Shown here: positions 10,961 to 22,810 of the stretch, piece by piece
Layout: each line of letters starts with the position of its first letter
Numbering within the stretch: the first letter of the stretch is position 1
Source of the DNA: Rattus norvegicus
Taxonomy: Eukaryota; Chordata; Mammalia; Rodentia; Muridae
Assembly: GCF_036323735.1 (NCBI RefSeq)
Contig: NC_086028.1
Span: 39,158,501 to 39,222,500, forward strand
DNA length: 64,000 nt
Direction of reading: 5' to 3'
Made by a program: the position numbers and the translations under genes
The notes under the pieces: generated by a model
The model's input: only the letters and a program-made list of their open reading frames with translations
The model's database searches: none
What the model was told of the DNA's origin: nothing

Positions 10961-11999
10961 ATCTCAGAGGTTCTGATAAATGGTGCTTTGATTTTTATTG
11001 CTCAGTCCCCATTACCATTCAGAGAGAAGAAAACAAACTATTAGCAGCAAACTTCATCAAACATTGCACAGTAAATATACTTTACAATTGATTGAAGCCA
11101 GCTGATGTCATCAGTTAATTATCACGGGACAGAAAATTACAAGGTTGCATATAATGTGCTGTGAAGTTAAAATTATTTAAGGTTAGTGTGGACATAGTGG
11201 ATGAAATAAATGAAAGAGAAAGGCAGGTAAAGGGAGAAATAGGTTAAATGAAAGAAAGGAAAAGGAAGCAATAGAGAAACATGGAAGAGAAAAGAACAAG
11301 AAATTAGGAAAAAATTAAATAAAAAATAAAGATTTCCCAATAATGAAAAAATTCAAAAACAAAGGTAAGTGCAAGAAGGGGACTAAAAACATAAGAACAT
11401 CTGAAACAGCTTAAAGTACTATTAAAAAATAGCTTGGGAACAGAGGAGGATACAAGGTAGAATGAGAAAAGAGAAAAATATTGCTCAATAAATTTCTGTG
11501 ATGAGAGCCGGAGAGGGTCAATTAAACTGGGCTTCTGTCTTTCCTAGAGCTCTATGCTTTCGCTGAGTTTCTTAGGCAAACTTGTGTCTGGCAAATTTGA
11601 TAATCTTCCTTATTTGAACACCAGTGGCCTCTGCTGGCCACACTTAGATTGCACTCTGGCAGGTTCTCTGGCAGACTCTGAAGAGTATGTCAGGTCCCTA
11701 GGCTAGGATTGGAGTTAACAGGCAGTTGTGAGCCACAGGGCGTGGGTCCTAGGAACCAAACATCATATGCAAGAGCAGCAAGCATTTTTAACTGCAGAGC
11801 CATCTTTCCAGCCAACCTTCCACCATATAGTTTCCAGTAGCTGGTTATATGTTCGCAGTTGTTTTCTTCTGTTTTATCTGTTATGCTGTTAATGCCTTCT
11901 GTTAGTTTTAAAGTCTTTTGAGTGTATTGTTCAGCTAAAAGATTCTGATAGATTTTGTAAAAGCTGCTTTTACCTCTTTCAGTTTCTATTAAAGTACTG

Positions 12000-12003
<4 letters not shown>

Positions 12004-12049
<46 letters not shown>

Positions 12050-12054
12050 TGTGT
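12004..12054. repeat. (GT)n microsatellite
   Basis: About 19 GT units are followed by a single G interruption and about 6 more. Confidence 0.95.
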
Positions 12055-12098
12055 TCGTTCTACAATCTCATTGGGTTTCTTTAAAACACGTATTTCAG

Positions 12099-12188
12099 GG
12101 TTGGGGATTTAGCTCAGTGGTAGAGCGCTTGCCTAGGAAGCGCAAGGCCCTGGGTTCAGTCCCCAGCTCCGGAAAAAAAAAAAAAACA
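12099..12188 (+). mobile_element. ID SINE, near consensus
   Basis: The full ID body begins GGTTGGGGATTTAGCTCAGT and is followed by an A-rich tail. Perfect 16-bp duplications AAAACACGTATTTCAG lie at 12083-12098 and 12189-12204. Internal A-box and B-box-like sequences are intact. The clean duplication points to a recent insertion. Confidence 0.96.
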
Positions 12189-14017
12189 AAAACACGTATT
12201 TCAGGTTCCCTAAGAGCTCTGACACTGACTGAAGTGAAATCTTGTTTTCTTGAAATATCTTAATGCTTTGGGGCATGTGCCATTAAATGTTAATGCTGTT
12301 CTTTGGCATTGAGGTATCCTAATCATTATGATATAGTTTGAGCCTGTTGTCACTTTTACTGTGCCAGCACCGAATGGAGAGTCTATATTTGCTAATACAA
12401 CATTGTCACCTCTTGAGCACAATTTAAGCCTAGGTTTGTCTCATGTGGATTCTATGTATGTCATTTGGAAAGAACCAAGAAAGTACAGTCTTTTAACTGC
12501 AAGTTTCTGCCTGAGTCCTGTAGACCTTGCTGCCTCATCTGTAGCTCCACATTTCTTTCTGGTTTCTATTATATGACAGTGCAGGATTCAACCTTGTTCA
12601 GAAAAGAATCTCTGGATAGATCTTTGATCCTTGGGCTTTTATATTGTACTAGTAGCTACCAGTACTTGTAAGATGAATAGTACTTTGAGCCTACATACTA
12701 CCAGCACAACAAAATGGTACTGTGACCAAGGGTCACAGTGCTATGAGCTGCCTGTTGCTGAGGTGGACTCCTGGCCCAAGATGACTGCAACCAGTCATAG
12801 GTGTCAGTCTTCTTCTGGTACTGAGACTGTTCAGAGACTGACCAGCTGAGTGCTAAGTTACAGCGTAACGCTTTGTGCTTACTACCCTGTCCCATGAATT
12901 GGGTCTTCATTCCACACTGTGCTACCAAATGTTGGGATAGTGTTGATGAAGGTTCAGTCCTGATCTACCTGGCTGATTAAGCCTGGTCAGGCTTTACATG
13001 TTGAAGCTCTTAATAGTCTCGGGTACACTGGGGTCCATAGCTGGTGGTAATGAAGGATGTGTTTGTCCTGCTAGTGTATGGACCTATCTGGCACTTTGAG
13101 AGTTTAGAGTCCTATTAGTTAATACTACCTTGGCAATACTGGCACTGCCTGAGGTTGGGTATGGGTAGTAGAGACAGGACCTTGGCCACTAGAGATGATG
13201 TTAAGCTATTTCATACCTGAGTCTCTCATAGCTACAGAGAACTGTACTACTTTTAGTAAATTAGATGTGTTGGGGAATCAGTCCAAGGCTGGAAACAACA
13301 CGTGCTGAAACTGGAGTTTGTTCTACCCATACACAAAGATCTCCCTGTTGCAGGAGCCAGTGTCCAGACTCTGTGTGTAAAATCTAGCCTGCTTATAGGG
13401 CATTCAGTTTCTATAGGGTGTTTGGCCTCACTCTGGGCCAGGCATAAAACTCCAGGCCAAAGCCTTTGGCTAGCTTTTATGCTCTGCTCTCTAGCACTTG
13501 GAGTCTTATTTTCCCTCCACAGCCTGAGGGTGAAGGAAGTAGCCAACCTCCCGATCTAAGCATAGTTGTGGTGGATAGAAGATTGCTGTCAGGAGTCATG
13601 TGACTGCCTAACACTGGGTTTCCCATGGCTGGCCTGGTACTGAGCAAATATCAGACCTGGGTTAACTTATTATACCCTAAACAGGAGCCCCTAGAATAAA
13701 TATAAATAAATATATCTACAGTAAATGTTGTGGGTTTGGATTGTGTGAAGGGTACAGGAAAGTTTGTTTTAGTATGACAGTGACTCCATCACTCACCTCC
13801 ACACAGAAGACACCGATCAGCATTAGTCATGCGTTAGTTAACAATGAGGATATGTTCTCAGAAAAGCGTCATTGGGCAATTTTGTAATTGTATGGACTTA
13901 CACACACCAACACAGTACAGCTCAATCACTTCTGTGACATCTTACTGCAGTTAAGAAGTGTAGTAAAAATGAGTGAGGCTTGTGCCAGTATAGCATGGCA
14001 TATACTATTTGCAGTGT

Positions 14018-14086
14018 TACGGATGAAACCTGGGGCCTTATGCATGAGAGTTGGGCATTTTACCCCTGAGCTATATCCCTAGCCCT
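14018..14086 (-). repeat. ID-like (tRNA-derived) SINE fragment, reverse
   Basis: The blocks ACCTGGGGCCTTATGCATGA and ACCCCTGAGCTATATCCCTA match the reversed ID/B4 head. Confidence 0.65.
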
Positions 14087-14137
14087 TGAGCTTTTCTTCA
14101 TGTCAGTAGAGTCATACTCTCAAAGAATTATGAAAGA

Positions 14138-14425
14138 ATTGGGAAGAGATTTCGGTCAGTAAAGTGTTTACCTTGCTTACAAGCATGAGAACCTGAGTTT
14201 AATCCTCAACTCATGTGAAAAATCAGGTGTGATAGTGTTTGTAGGATTCTTGTTGTTAACCAGGCAGTCATCCAGCCTTACTGAATTCCAGGCCGGTGAG
14301 GGAGAGACTACGTTACCAGTAATAAGTAAACAGATAGACGATGGCAAAGGAACAACACTCAGAGTTGTCCTTTAGCCTCCATATGTACAAATATGTGTGC
14401 ATGCATGAGCATACACAGCACCAAT
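14138..14425 (+). repeat. B4/B3-type SINE
   Basis: A diverged head (AGAGATTTCGGTCAGTAAAG), a GAACCTGAGTTTAATCCTCA block and a CATGCATGAGCATACACAGC tail are visible. Confidence 0.6.
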
Positions 14426-15817
14426 AAAAGGTATAGTATAACAAGCTAATGCAGTGCTGGAGTCACTTATCTTTATCAACTGTTATTTATTATATATAAC
14501 TGTGTTGCTGTGTTTCTATACAACTGTTGGGACAGAAGCTCTGTTTACACAAGAATCAACACAGACACATGAGTCTGTATTGTCCTATGACATCATTACA
14601 GCTCTAAGGTCACTAGATAATAGGGGTTTTTCATCTCCACTATAATGGGACCACCATTGTGTACATGGTTTGTTGCTAACTGCAGTGTGTGACTTCACTT
14701 TTTTGCTTAGCTGAAACCTTTAATTTTATTCCTAAACCTAACCTGGTCTTTGTTCTAATGCTCTGAATAATTTCCGCAGTACTTTGTTGGTACAGTTAAA
14801 GAAACAGATGCTAGTGATTTGGGGTGTTGTCATATCCCAGATGGTTAATTTTCTGTCTTCCTCATGGCTTCTCCTTTCAGGCTCCATCAAATAGCTTTCA
14901 AGTACACTCTGTAAGCGATTAGCATCCCCTTTCTAGCATATGGATTTGTGACTGCAAACAAAGTTCTATAAGACTTTCAGGTTCTATTGGTGTTGCCCCC
15001 CCCCCCCTTTTTTTAAAAGAAGAGCTAAGTGGGGTTTGCTAGGATAGATTTTGTTTCTTAGGCATATACCAAGAAGTCTAATAGGTCATGCATTTCCTCA
15101 ATCTTGTCTCATAATGGTTAAGTGGTACAAAAGTCCCAAGAAACTCCTTTCTGTGTTAAAAAAAATACAAATAAAAAATAACTACCCATGTGTTCTGGAA
15201 GTTGTCTTTTTATGAAGGCTTAGTGTTTTGTATCTTTTTAGGTTGGAATATTGGAAGAACTGGCATTTAATAAGCATCCTCGTTCTTTTACTTTCATCCC
15301 CAATTAGTATGTTACCAGACAAATAATTTAGAGTGGCATGGTGCTGTCTGTGAACCTAAGCATTAGTGTATGAAGACTTGCTTGTAGGGCTTATTAAACT
15401 AGACCTGAGACATGGAAACATAATTCCTAAGATTCTGGGCCTGAGAATGCATTTTCCTCAAAGCTTCCAAGTGTTGCTAGTTTAGCATTTCATAGGACTA
15501 TTACTACATGCACCAGAACTTGAACGCAATTCTGCCAACCCTCACCCCCCCAGGAGTGGGCTTTCAGAATAGTCTTATTATGAAACCTTGACTTGAAATG
15601 ATGTAAGATAGGCTGGTTTTGAATTCAACGGGTTGATTCCAGGACACTAGTGGACATCTGCAGATTCTCAAGTCCCTTATATAAAAGTGCTGTATTGCAT
15701 GTAACCTATATACACCCTCTCATATACTTCATAGTTTCTCTAGATGACTGATAACTAAAATATAAGTAGTTGCTATTCTATATTGAAGTACTAGTACTAC
15801 ATAAAAGCAGCTCTATT

Positions 15818-16009
15818 GGGGCTGGAGAGATGGCTCAACGGTTAGGAACACTGATTGTTCTTCCAAAGGTCCTGAGTTCAATTCCCAGCAACCACAAGGT
15901 GGCTCACGACCATCTGTAATGGGATCTGATGCCCTCTTCTGGTGTCTGAAGACAGTGAAGGTGTACTCACATACATAAAATAAATAAATCTTAAAAAAAA
16001 AAAAAAAAG
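15818..16009 (+). mobile_element. B2 SINE, full length
   Basis: Full B2 with an A-tail. The 11-bp duplications GCAGCTCTATT lie at 15807-15817 and 16010-16020. Confidence 0.95.
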
Positions 16010-16286
16010 GCAGCTCTATTTCTCCCTGCTGATGAAAACCAGTTTATTCTTTCATATCAGCAGCTGCCCTCACCTGATGCTTCTTCAGCCCTAGAGTTTA
16101 AAGTTACTCTGCTAGCAGCTGTAGCTTGAAGTTCAGTAAGAGTCTTGTACTGTTTCTTTCCTCAAAAACTGTATACACCCTTAGGAATCAAGATCACCAA
16201 ACCTGCAGAGTCACAATTAGAAATATATATTTCTTCTGGAATGAACTTTCTTATTTGACTTCTTACTTGAAATGGTTCTCTCTTTT

Positions 16287-16462
16287 TAAAGATTTGTTTA
16301 TTTATTATGTATAAGTACACTAACTAACTTCCGACCCACCAGAAGAGGGCATCGGATCCCATTACAGATGGTTGTGAGCCACCATGTGGTTGCTGGCATT
16401 TGAACTCAGGACCTCTGGAAGAGCAGTCAGTGCCCTTAACCACTGAGCCATTTCTCAAGCTC
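16287..16462 (-). repeat. B2 SINE, reverse
   Basis: The reversed tail TTTGTTTATTTATTATGT, AGAAGAGGGCATCGGATCCC and the reversed head CCACTGAGCCATTTCTC are visible. Confidence 0.9.
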
Positions 16463-16930
16463 ATGTTTTTCTATTTTAATCTAGTTATTATTTACCTGAA
16501 AAAATATTTTCCTTTTTTTGTTGGTCTTTCGTTTTTCCATTTTGAGACAGTATTTTTTATAGCCCAGGTTTACTTCAAGCTCCATATGTAGCTGAGGATG
16601 ACTCTTGACCTTCTGATTGTCCAGGTTCTATCTCTTGAGTGCTGTGATTATAATGATGTGCTATTTTATGCTGTTCTCTCTCTTTTTTTTTTAATTTAAT
16701 TTTACATATTTCCATGTGGTGACCACTGTGTCTTCAAGACTAGAGGGGGACCTTTTGCAGGTTTCTAGAACCTACTTTTGGTATAGTTTCTCCCCATCTC
16801 CTTCCTTTTTTGCAAATTTCTACTCCCTTCCTGCCAGTTCTTTACAAGATTTGAATATAGTTTGAATAATCATATGTATCACCAAATGTATAAATTTCTG
16901 TTTGAAGAGTCATTTGCCTTTGTTTCTTAT

Positions 16931-17107
16931 TTTAAAAAAATTATTTATTTATGTATATGAACACTTTATTTTCATGTATGCCTTCATGACAGAAGAGGAC
17001 ATCAGATCACATTACAGATGGTTGTGAGCCACCACACGGGTGCTGGGAATTGAACTCAGGACCCCTGGACATCCATTGCTCTTAACTGCTGAGCCATCTC
17101 CAGCCCC
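16931..17107 (-). repeat. B2 SINE, reverse
   Basis: The full reversed B2 order ends in CTGAGCCATCTCCAGCCCC. Confidence 0.9.
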
Positions 17108-17894
17108 CTTGCCTTTGTTTCTTGATATCATTCTTTTTAATGAAAAAGTCACAGAGCTATTACTGCTTAGCCCAAAAAAGGTGCTTGCAGCTAAGCTTGA
17201 AGCCCTGAGTTTGGTTCCCACACATGGTAGAAGGAATGACCTACTCCCAAAAGTTTTTCCCTGATCTCCTCCACCTGTGCACCGGAACTGCTATAAAATA
17301 AATGAAACTATAACGAAAAATGTCTTTCATATATTGGTTTTATTGTTAGGAGTTTTAGGTACATTCTTGGTTGAGTCTCTTTTACTCTTGCCTTGACTTA
17401 AATTTGAAATCCCAACAATCTTTTTCCTTTGGAAAGAATGTCCTTATGTACCCAGGGTACCCCAATAGCTTTACTGACATGGCAGGTTCAGTCTTACAGT
17501 GTAGTCGTACAGTGTTTATTTCCTACCTTGTGGCATTTGCATTGCCAAGTACTACATGGTACAAACTACCTCTGATTCATTTGCTTGTTCTTTCTGTTAA
17601 GTAATATGAAATCATACATAATTAGGGTATCTAGATGTTTTTGGACTATGATGTGAAACAGTAGGAACATTGAACTAGCCCTATGGCAAAAACATAAGTT
17701 AATATCTCATATGAAAACAAACTATTATAATCAGACTACACTAGCTAGATCAGTACTAGTTGAGGATACTTAGCTCCAGCAACAGTATTGTGTCTGAAAC
17801 TGCAATTGTGATGGGGGCTAGAAACCGTCTACACAAGTTGAATACAGTATGAAAAGGGCTGCCACTACTTGTCCTGGTATCATTAGTCCCTTAC

Positions 17895-17896
<2 letters not shown>

Positions 17897-17932
<36 letters not shown>
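17897..17932. repeat. (CA)n microsatellite
   Basis: About 18 CA units, uninterrupted. Confidence 0.95.
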
Positions 17933-17935
<3 letters not shown>

Positions 17936-19104
17936 CTTCTGAACAAGTCTTGTCTTTCTTTGGTTTACTACTTTGTTCCTGGGGGTGAATAGTTTCAGAT
18001 GTTTGCATTAAGCTTGTCATACATAGGTCCACAGCTTACTAATGAGGTCATGGAGCCATTATGGGGGTTATTCTAACTGCCAAGTATATAAACTCTAAAT
18101 TCAAGAACAAAGAATAACATATTAGGTGGGTCTGTTGGTTTAGTGGATCCACTATGAGTTAGGCTATTGCCAAGACTGTATTATCTTCAGCAGATTTTAT
18201 TTAGGTAAGGTTATTTTATTTAGGTTCTTTAATAACATGGCTTCTTAATCTTATTGTACTTGCAGGTCTAAAGTTAGGTAACCTTGTTCCTGTCCCATTC
18301 TGATTGGAATAAATCATAGACCTAACTGAAATCAGTGGGAAGACACACAGGGTCCAGTTCTTGGTGGGAGTTGGTGTATTCCTATTGCACGAAAGCATGA
18401 GATACTAATAGAAAAGAGGAAATATCATTGTAGCTTTATTGGAAATTTAATTTGTTTTATCTGCTATCTTCCAAATCTTTATAGAACTTTCTTATTTGAC
18501 ATGGTTTCCTTTTTAATCTTGTTACCTTTTTTATTCACTTAAAATGTTCTTCACTTGTCATTTTAATAAGGATTAATCAGAGATACTGTATGTTTAACTC
18601 TCCATAGTTAGTAGGAGATTGTGATCTTTGGATTCAGTGCAATGTCTCTCTCTTAGTATCTCCATGTTGCCTTCTTAACTTACTAGAAAGCAAGCTGTCT
18701 TGGTTTCTTTTTTCTCTGTTATAATTGATACTTGGCAAGTCACATATCAGAGTGTGACAGTAGTTAGCAGTGGTCTCTGCTGATATGAAAATGTTTCTTA
18801 TGAGAGTATTATATAGAGAATTTAAGTTTGTCTGCTTTTTATTATCATCACCATATACCATAATCTTAGATAACATGAGTAGCAGAACACACTTTTCTGT
18901 TGGGGATGTGAACTTCTGTGAAGTTCTCATTTTCATATTCCAAAGCTCATAGTTAAGATTGTATTTTATCAGAGAGCTAAAGAAAGATTACTTGCTGTTC
19001 TTACAGTGAACAGTAGTGCTGTCCATTGGATATATTTTTGTTTATAAGAAATTATAGCACTGAGTCTCTTTAAAGTCTTTAGAAAATCATGTTTTAAAAA
19101 CCCT

Positions 19105-19288
19105 GGGGCTGGAGAGAGATGACTTAGTGGCTTGTCTGTTTACTGCTCTCGGCAGAGAACCTGTGCTCCCAGAACGCACTGTGAGCAGCTCATAACCACT
19201 TGTAAATCCAGCTCCAGAGACATCACGTGAACATACTCCTTGCCAACACCTTATGTACATAATTAAAAGTAAAATAAATCTTTAAAAC
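19105..19288 (+). repeat. Diverged B2/B3 SINE
   Basis: The head GGGGCTGGAGAGAGATGAC, CTCATAACCACTTGTAAATC, and an AAAATAAATCTTTAAAAC tail are present. It ends about 450 bp before the exon at 19736. Confidence 0.75.
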
Positions 19289-19735
19289 AAAGGGGAAACC
19301 AGATCTTTTGGAGGTGTTAGATGGGATGCCTAAAGCCTACAAATATTGAGGCTAATCTGGAGGAAACTAAAAATAAAGCAAAACATAGTTAGTTGCCTAT
19401 GTGAACATTTTAAATATTTTTATATTTAGTGTCTACAAGTGTGTGTCATATCTGTTTAGAAATGAAGTAATGAGGTAATATACTTAGGTAAGAAGTAGTG
19501 ACTTTTTGGCTTTTTTATTGTTTGAGTAGATGCCATGCTCATGAAGAAGAGGGATTCCTAGAGGGAGCTCCTCCTTACTTTTTTGAAATTTGTAATTCAG
19601 AGGTTTTGTGGCCTTTGTATATTTAACAGAGCTGTCCTAAATGGTTGGGTGCTTAAAAAGATTTGAGTGAGGGGGATGGGTCATATTTTGAAATGTATAT
19701 TTGAAAAGTAATCTAAAAACTTTTCTGTTCCACAG

Positions 19736-19806
19736 GACTTAAATATTATTTATTCCTATCTCCATGGGATGGAAATACTATCAAACCTCAGGGAGCATCA
19801 GCTTAG
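19736..19806 (+). CDS. Rapgef6: Rapgef6 coding exon (first in window; probably exon 2), 71 bp
   Basis: The exon sits between a good acceptor (TTTTCTGTTCCACAG) and a consensus donor (AG|GTAAGT). It enters in phase 0 and leaves after two bases of an Arg codon, reading DLNIIYSYLHG then MEILSNLREHQL. I recognise this as the helical segment leading into the first cyclic-nucleotide-binding-like domain of the PDZ-GEF family (Rapgef2/Rapgef6), Rap1/Rap2 exchange factors that act at membranes and cell junctions. Paralogue choice: the next exon carries the Rapgef6-type YERYNGNQMLF rather than the Rapgef2-type sequence. Skipping this 71-bp exon would shift the frame. The initiator exon is not visible upstream in the window. 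Exon numbering is inferred. Confidence 0.93.
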
Positions 19807-19964
19807 GTAAGTATAATTGGTGTGTCAGTCTGTGCTGTGTCTGTTCACCATGTACTTGTAAAGCGTCTTTTACAGTCATCCTATTTTAGGCATTTGGAAC
19901 ACTTAGATTAGATCTCTAGTATCCTAGAGTTTGAAAGCACAGTAAGAACTGTGTACAGCCAGGG

Positions 19965-20110
19965 TGGAGTTAGCCTACACCATTAATCCCAGGACTTGGA
20001 AAACAGAGGCAGGCAGATCTCAATGAGTTTGAAGTCAGCCTGGTCTATTGAGTGAATTTCAGTACAGTTAGAGCTACACAGTAAAACCTGGTTTCAAAAA
20101 ACCAAAAAGG
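19965..20110 (+). repeat. B1 SINE
   Basis: B1 order is present (ATTAATCCCAGGACTTGG, AGGCAGGCAGATCTCAATGA, AGTCAGCCTGGTCTA). It is followed by an A/G-rich tail. Confidence 0.8.
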
Positions 20111-20582
20111 AAATGGAAGGAAGAAAGGGGGAAAAAAAGAAAGAAAACAAATGTATGCTATGCAGAAGTAAGTACTGTGAGTATGATACAACATGGGGAT
20201 GTGAAGACAACTAGTAGCTGCTTGAATTTGGATGATTACTGAAGACCTCTTTTAGGAAATGGGTTTTGAATAGAGGCCTCTGTAACAGGGCCTAGAAAAT
20301 GGGCCAAAGAATACTTTTGTTTCTGGTACAGAGTGGGAAGAAAAAAAAAAAAAAGAGGTAGAATACAGTAGTCTCAGGGAGTCAGATAACTTAGGAATTT
20401 TTGTAAGACCAGACATAGAAATTTCTGTTTCTTATCCCAGTTTTTTCTTAGCCATGGTATTTAAGTCTTTATCATATGCACTGCAGTTTTGTCTTCAATA
20501 AAATGGGGTGATAACTTTGTCTTTGTTACAGTACTTTTAATTTAAATGAGACTAAAGAACTATGCTCTCAGTATGTGCCAGA

Positions 20583-20962
20583 TTGTGGAGTGGCCCTAGT
20601 TTTTTTTCTGTCTCTGCGATAAAGACTGTAACCAATGTGGGAAGGAAAGGATTCATTTGGCTTGCAAGTTCCCATTACAGTCCATAATTGAGGGAAGCCA
20701 CAGCAAGAATCTGAGGCAGGAACTGAAGCAGAAGTTATGGAGGAACACTGCTCACTTTGCTTTTTGTACAACCTAGGGCACCTGCATACAGATAGTACTG
20801 CCCACAGTGATCTGGGCCTTCCCACATCAACTCTTAAATCAAGAAAATGCTTCCTAGGCTTGTGCACAGTCCAGTCTGATAGAGGCAGTTCCTCAGTTAA
20901 ATTCCTTCTTCCTGATTATTTGTAGGTTTGTGTCAAGTTGACATACGCTAACCAGCGCAGAA
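20583..20962 (+). repeat. Rodent interspersed repeat (LTR-like)
   Basis: It begins near CTCTGCGATAAAGACTGTAA and ends GTGTCAAGTTGACATACGCT. It belongs to the same family as 9560-9885, and the family name is not assigned. Confidence 0.6.
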
Positions 20963-21097
20963 CTCAAAACTCTTCTATTTCCTTTTTGAAGAGTTCTGCC
21001 AGATGCTTAAGATGGGCACATGTTAACCTGGCATGAGTTTCTGCAGCCAAGGTCCATACTACTTTATGAACCTCTGCTTCCTCTTTAAGTGAGACCT

Positions 21098-21240
21098 TGC
21101 CTGGCAGTGGTGGTACACACCTTTGATCCCAGCACTTGGTAGGCAGAGGCAGGTGAATCTGAGTTGAGGGCCAGCCTGGTCTACAAAGCAAGTTCCAGAA
21201 CACAGAGAAACCCTGACTTGATAAACCAAAAAAAGAAAAC
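21098..21240 (+). repeat. B1 SINE
   Basis: A clear B1 (GCCTGGCAGTGGTGGTACAC, GATCCCAGCACTTGGTAGGC, GCCAGCCTGGTCTACAAAGC) with an A-rich tail. Confidence 0.9.
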
Positions 21241-21895
21241 GAAAAGTCAGACCTGTATATCTGAGATCATATGGTTATATTGTACACCCTTTAGAGTGCT
21301 ATAAAGCATTAATTATTGTGATTTTGTATATTTTCATTCAATACGCTTTCTTTCCATGATCAATTAAATTAGTCCACTGCTTTTCCTCAGTGTTCAAGGT
21401 TCTGATGATGAACCAGGTTGTTAAAAATATAACTTATTTTCTGTTTCATTCTGTTTTCTGTATAAAGTAACTTAGGTGTTAGTGTTTGTGAGTATATCAG
21501 GAAAAATGAAAACTAAAAATGAGAACAATCATCAAAATGTATTTATTTTAAAGATTTTTTTGTGTGTATATGTACTGCTGTCAGCAACTGTTCTTCACAA
21601 GATGGGGGGATGAGCCATTCACGTGTATATTTCATCATGATAAAATTATTTGGTGTGAATTGACAAGTTTTTTAATGTGCATAAGAATTTTAATTCCATG
21701 GCATCATTGTGGTTTTGATTGGCTTTGTAGTTTTGTTTTACTTTGCTTGATTTTTGTATACAAAATCTCAATATACTGCTCTGATGAGCCTAATATTTGT
21801 ACCAGTCTTCATATGACTGCCTCAGCCTCAGTCCACCTGACTTAGGCATATGCCTCAGTCACAGGCATATGCCACTATGACTGGTTTGCATTACT

Positions 21896-22018
21896 TTTTA
21901 AAAAGTGAAAGAAAGGCAAAATACTTTAAACCAAATATTACCTATTGCTTTTATTAAAAATATTATTGCATTATAATGTATTTCCAAGCTTAGTAAAAAT
22001 TTAGTTTTATATCTGATA
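21896..22018 (+). repeat. Direct repeat of ~120 bp, left copy
   Basis: Matches 28202-28322 in the same orientation at roughly 90% by eye, with shared blocks GGCAAAATACTTTAAACC and TTTCCAAGCTTAGTAAAAA. It ends 75 bp before the exon at 22094. Confidence 0.88.
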
Positions 22019-22093
22019 ATTTTTCTGTGATAGAACTGACAGTTTTGAAACAAAATGTAAGATAAAGCCTTATCTTTTTACTCTTTTTATTAG

Positions 22094-22150
22094 GTTAATG
22101 TCTACAAGAGCACGCTATGAGAGATACAATGGCAATCAAATGCTTTTTTG
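22094..22150 (+). CDS. Rapgef6: Rapgef6 coding exon (probably exon 3), 57 bp
   Basis: The first base completes the Arg codon of the previous exon. The reading is then LMSTRARYERYNGNQMLF, and the exon leaves with two bases of a Cys codon. It is bounded by CTTTTTATTAG and by TTTTG|GTAAGT. It forms the start of the first cyclic-nucleotide-binding-like beta barrel. Entry and exit phases are equal, so skipping would remove 19 residues without a frameshift. The 120-bp direct repeats lie on both sides of it, and an antisense LINE-1 starts fewer than 200 bp downstream. Confidence 0.93.
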
Positions 22151-22319
22151 GTAAGTATTTTTATGATTAGCTCAGATTAGTGACTTATGTTTAAATCTGG
22201 ACTTTTTACATTAAAGTTGATTTGGTAATCATAAACTAAAGTATAATAAATAATACAAAACATTGGAAATGGTCTGGTGCAGTCAGTGTTAGAAACTGTG
22301 GCCACTGTTGCTACAGAGA

Positions 22320-22334
22320 CTGGCTTTCTTTTCT
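22320..22334 (-). repeat. LINE-1 target-site duplication, 3'-end copy
   Basis: CTGGCTTTCTTTTCT is identical to 28074-28088. Here it abuts the pyrimidine-rich complement of the LINE-1 A-rich tail. Confidence 0.88.
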
Positions 22335-22810
22335 TTTTCTTTTCTTTTTTTTTATTAACTTGAGTGTTTCTTATTTACATTTCGAGTGTTATTCCCTTTC
22401 CTGGTTTCCGGTCAAACATCCCCCTAATCCCTCCCCCTCCCCTTCTTTATGGGTGTTCCCCTCCCCATCCTCCCCCCATTGCCGCCCACCCCCAACAATC
22501 ACGTTCACTGGGGGTTCAGTCTTAGCAGTACCCAGGGCTTCCCCTTCCACTGCTGATCTTACTAGAATATTCATTGCTACCTATGAGGTCAGAGTCCAGG
22601 GTCAGTCCATATATAGTCCTTAAGTAGTGGCTTAGTCCCTGGAAGCTCTGGTTGCTTGGCATTGTTGTTAATAAGGGGTCTCGAGCTCCTTCAAGCTCTT
22701 CGAGTTCTTTCTCTGATTCCTTCAACGGGGGTCCCGTTCTCAGTTCAGTGGTTTGCTGTTGGCATTCGCCTCTGTATTTGCTGTATTCTGGCTATGTCTC
22801 TCAGGAGGAG

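Larger units (their letters stand above)
1..19735 (+). other. Rapgef6: Rapgef6 intron (3' part), upstream of first visible exon
   Basis: The acceptor at 19734-19735 means an exon lies further upstream. I find no CpG-rich promoter or spliced coding exon here, so I infer the 3' part of a long first intron. It holds the SINEs, simple repeats, Lsm5 pseudogene and LTR element listed separately. Stretches with nothing I can name include about 420-1380, 3440-4610, 5140-5560, 10960-12000, 12205-13720 (about 1.5 kb of non-coding sequence, possibly an old repeat), 14430-15800 and 17310-19100. The stretch 11170-11500 is A/G-rich without a regular unit. Confidence 0.75.
19807..22093 (+). other. Rapgef6: Rapgef6 intron, 2,287 bp
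   Basis: A GT-AG intron with a GTAAGT donor and a CTTTTTATTAG acceptor. It contains two B1s, a rodent LTR-like repeat and one copy of a 120-bp duplicated segment. A degenerate reversed B1-like stretch may lie at about 21740-21885. The stretches 20110-20580 and 21240-21740 show nothing I can name apart from a short A-run at 20340. Confidence 0.88.

Noticed and set aside
12099..12172. tRNA gene-like sequence
   Set aside because: This is the tRNA-derived ID SINE body with an A-tail and target-site duplication, not a tRNA gene. The same holds for 7377-7450, 26165-26245 and 30612-30688.
13253..13559. Overlapping 85-97-aa ORFs on both strands
   Set aside because: No recognisable protein on either strand, in a non-coding stretch that may be an old repeat.
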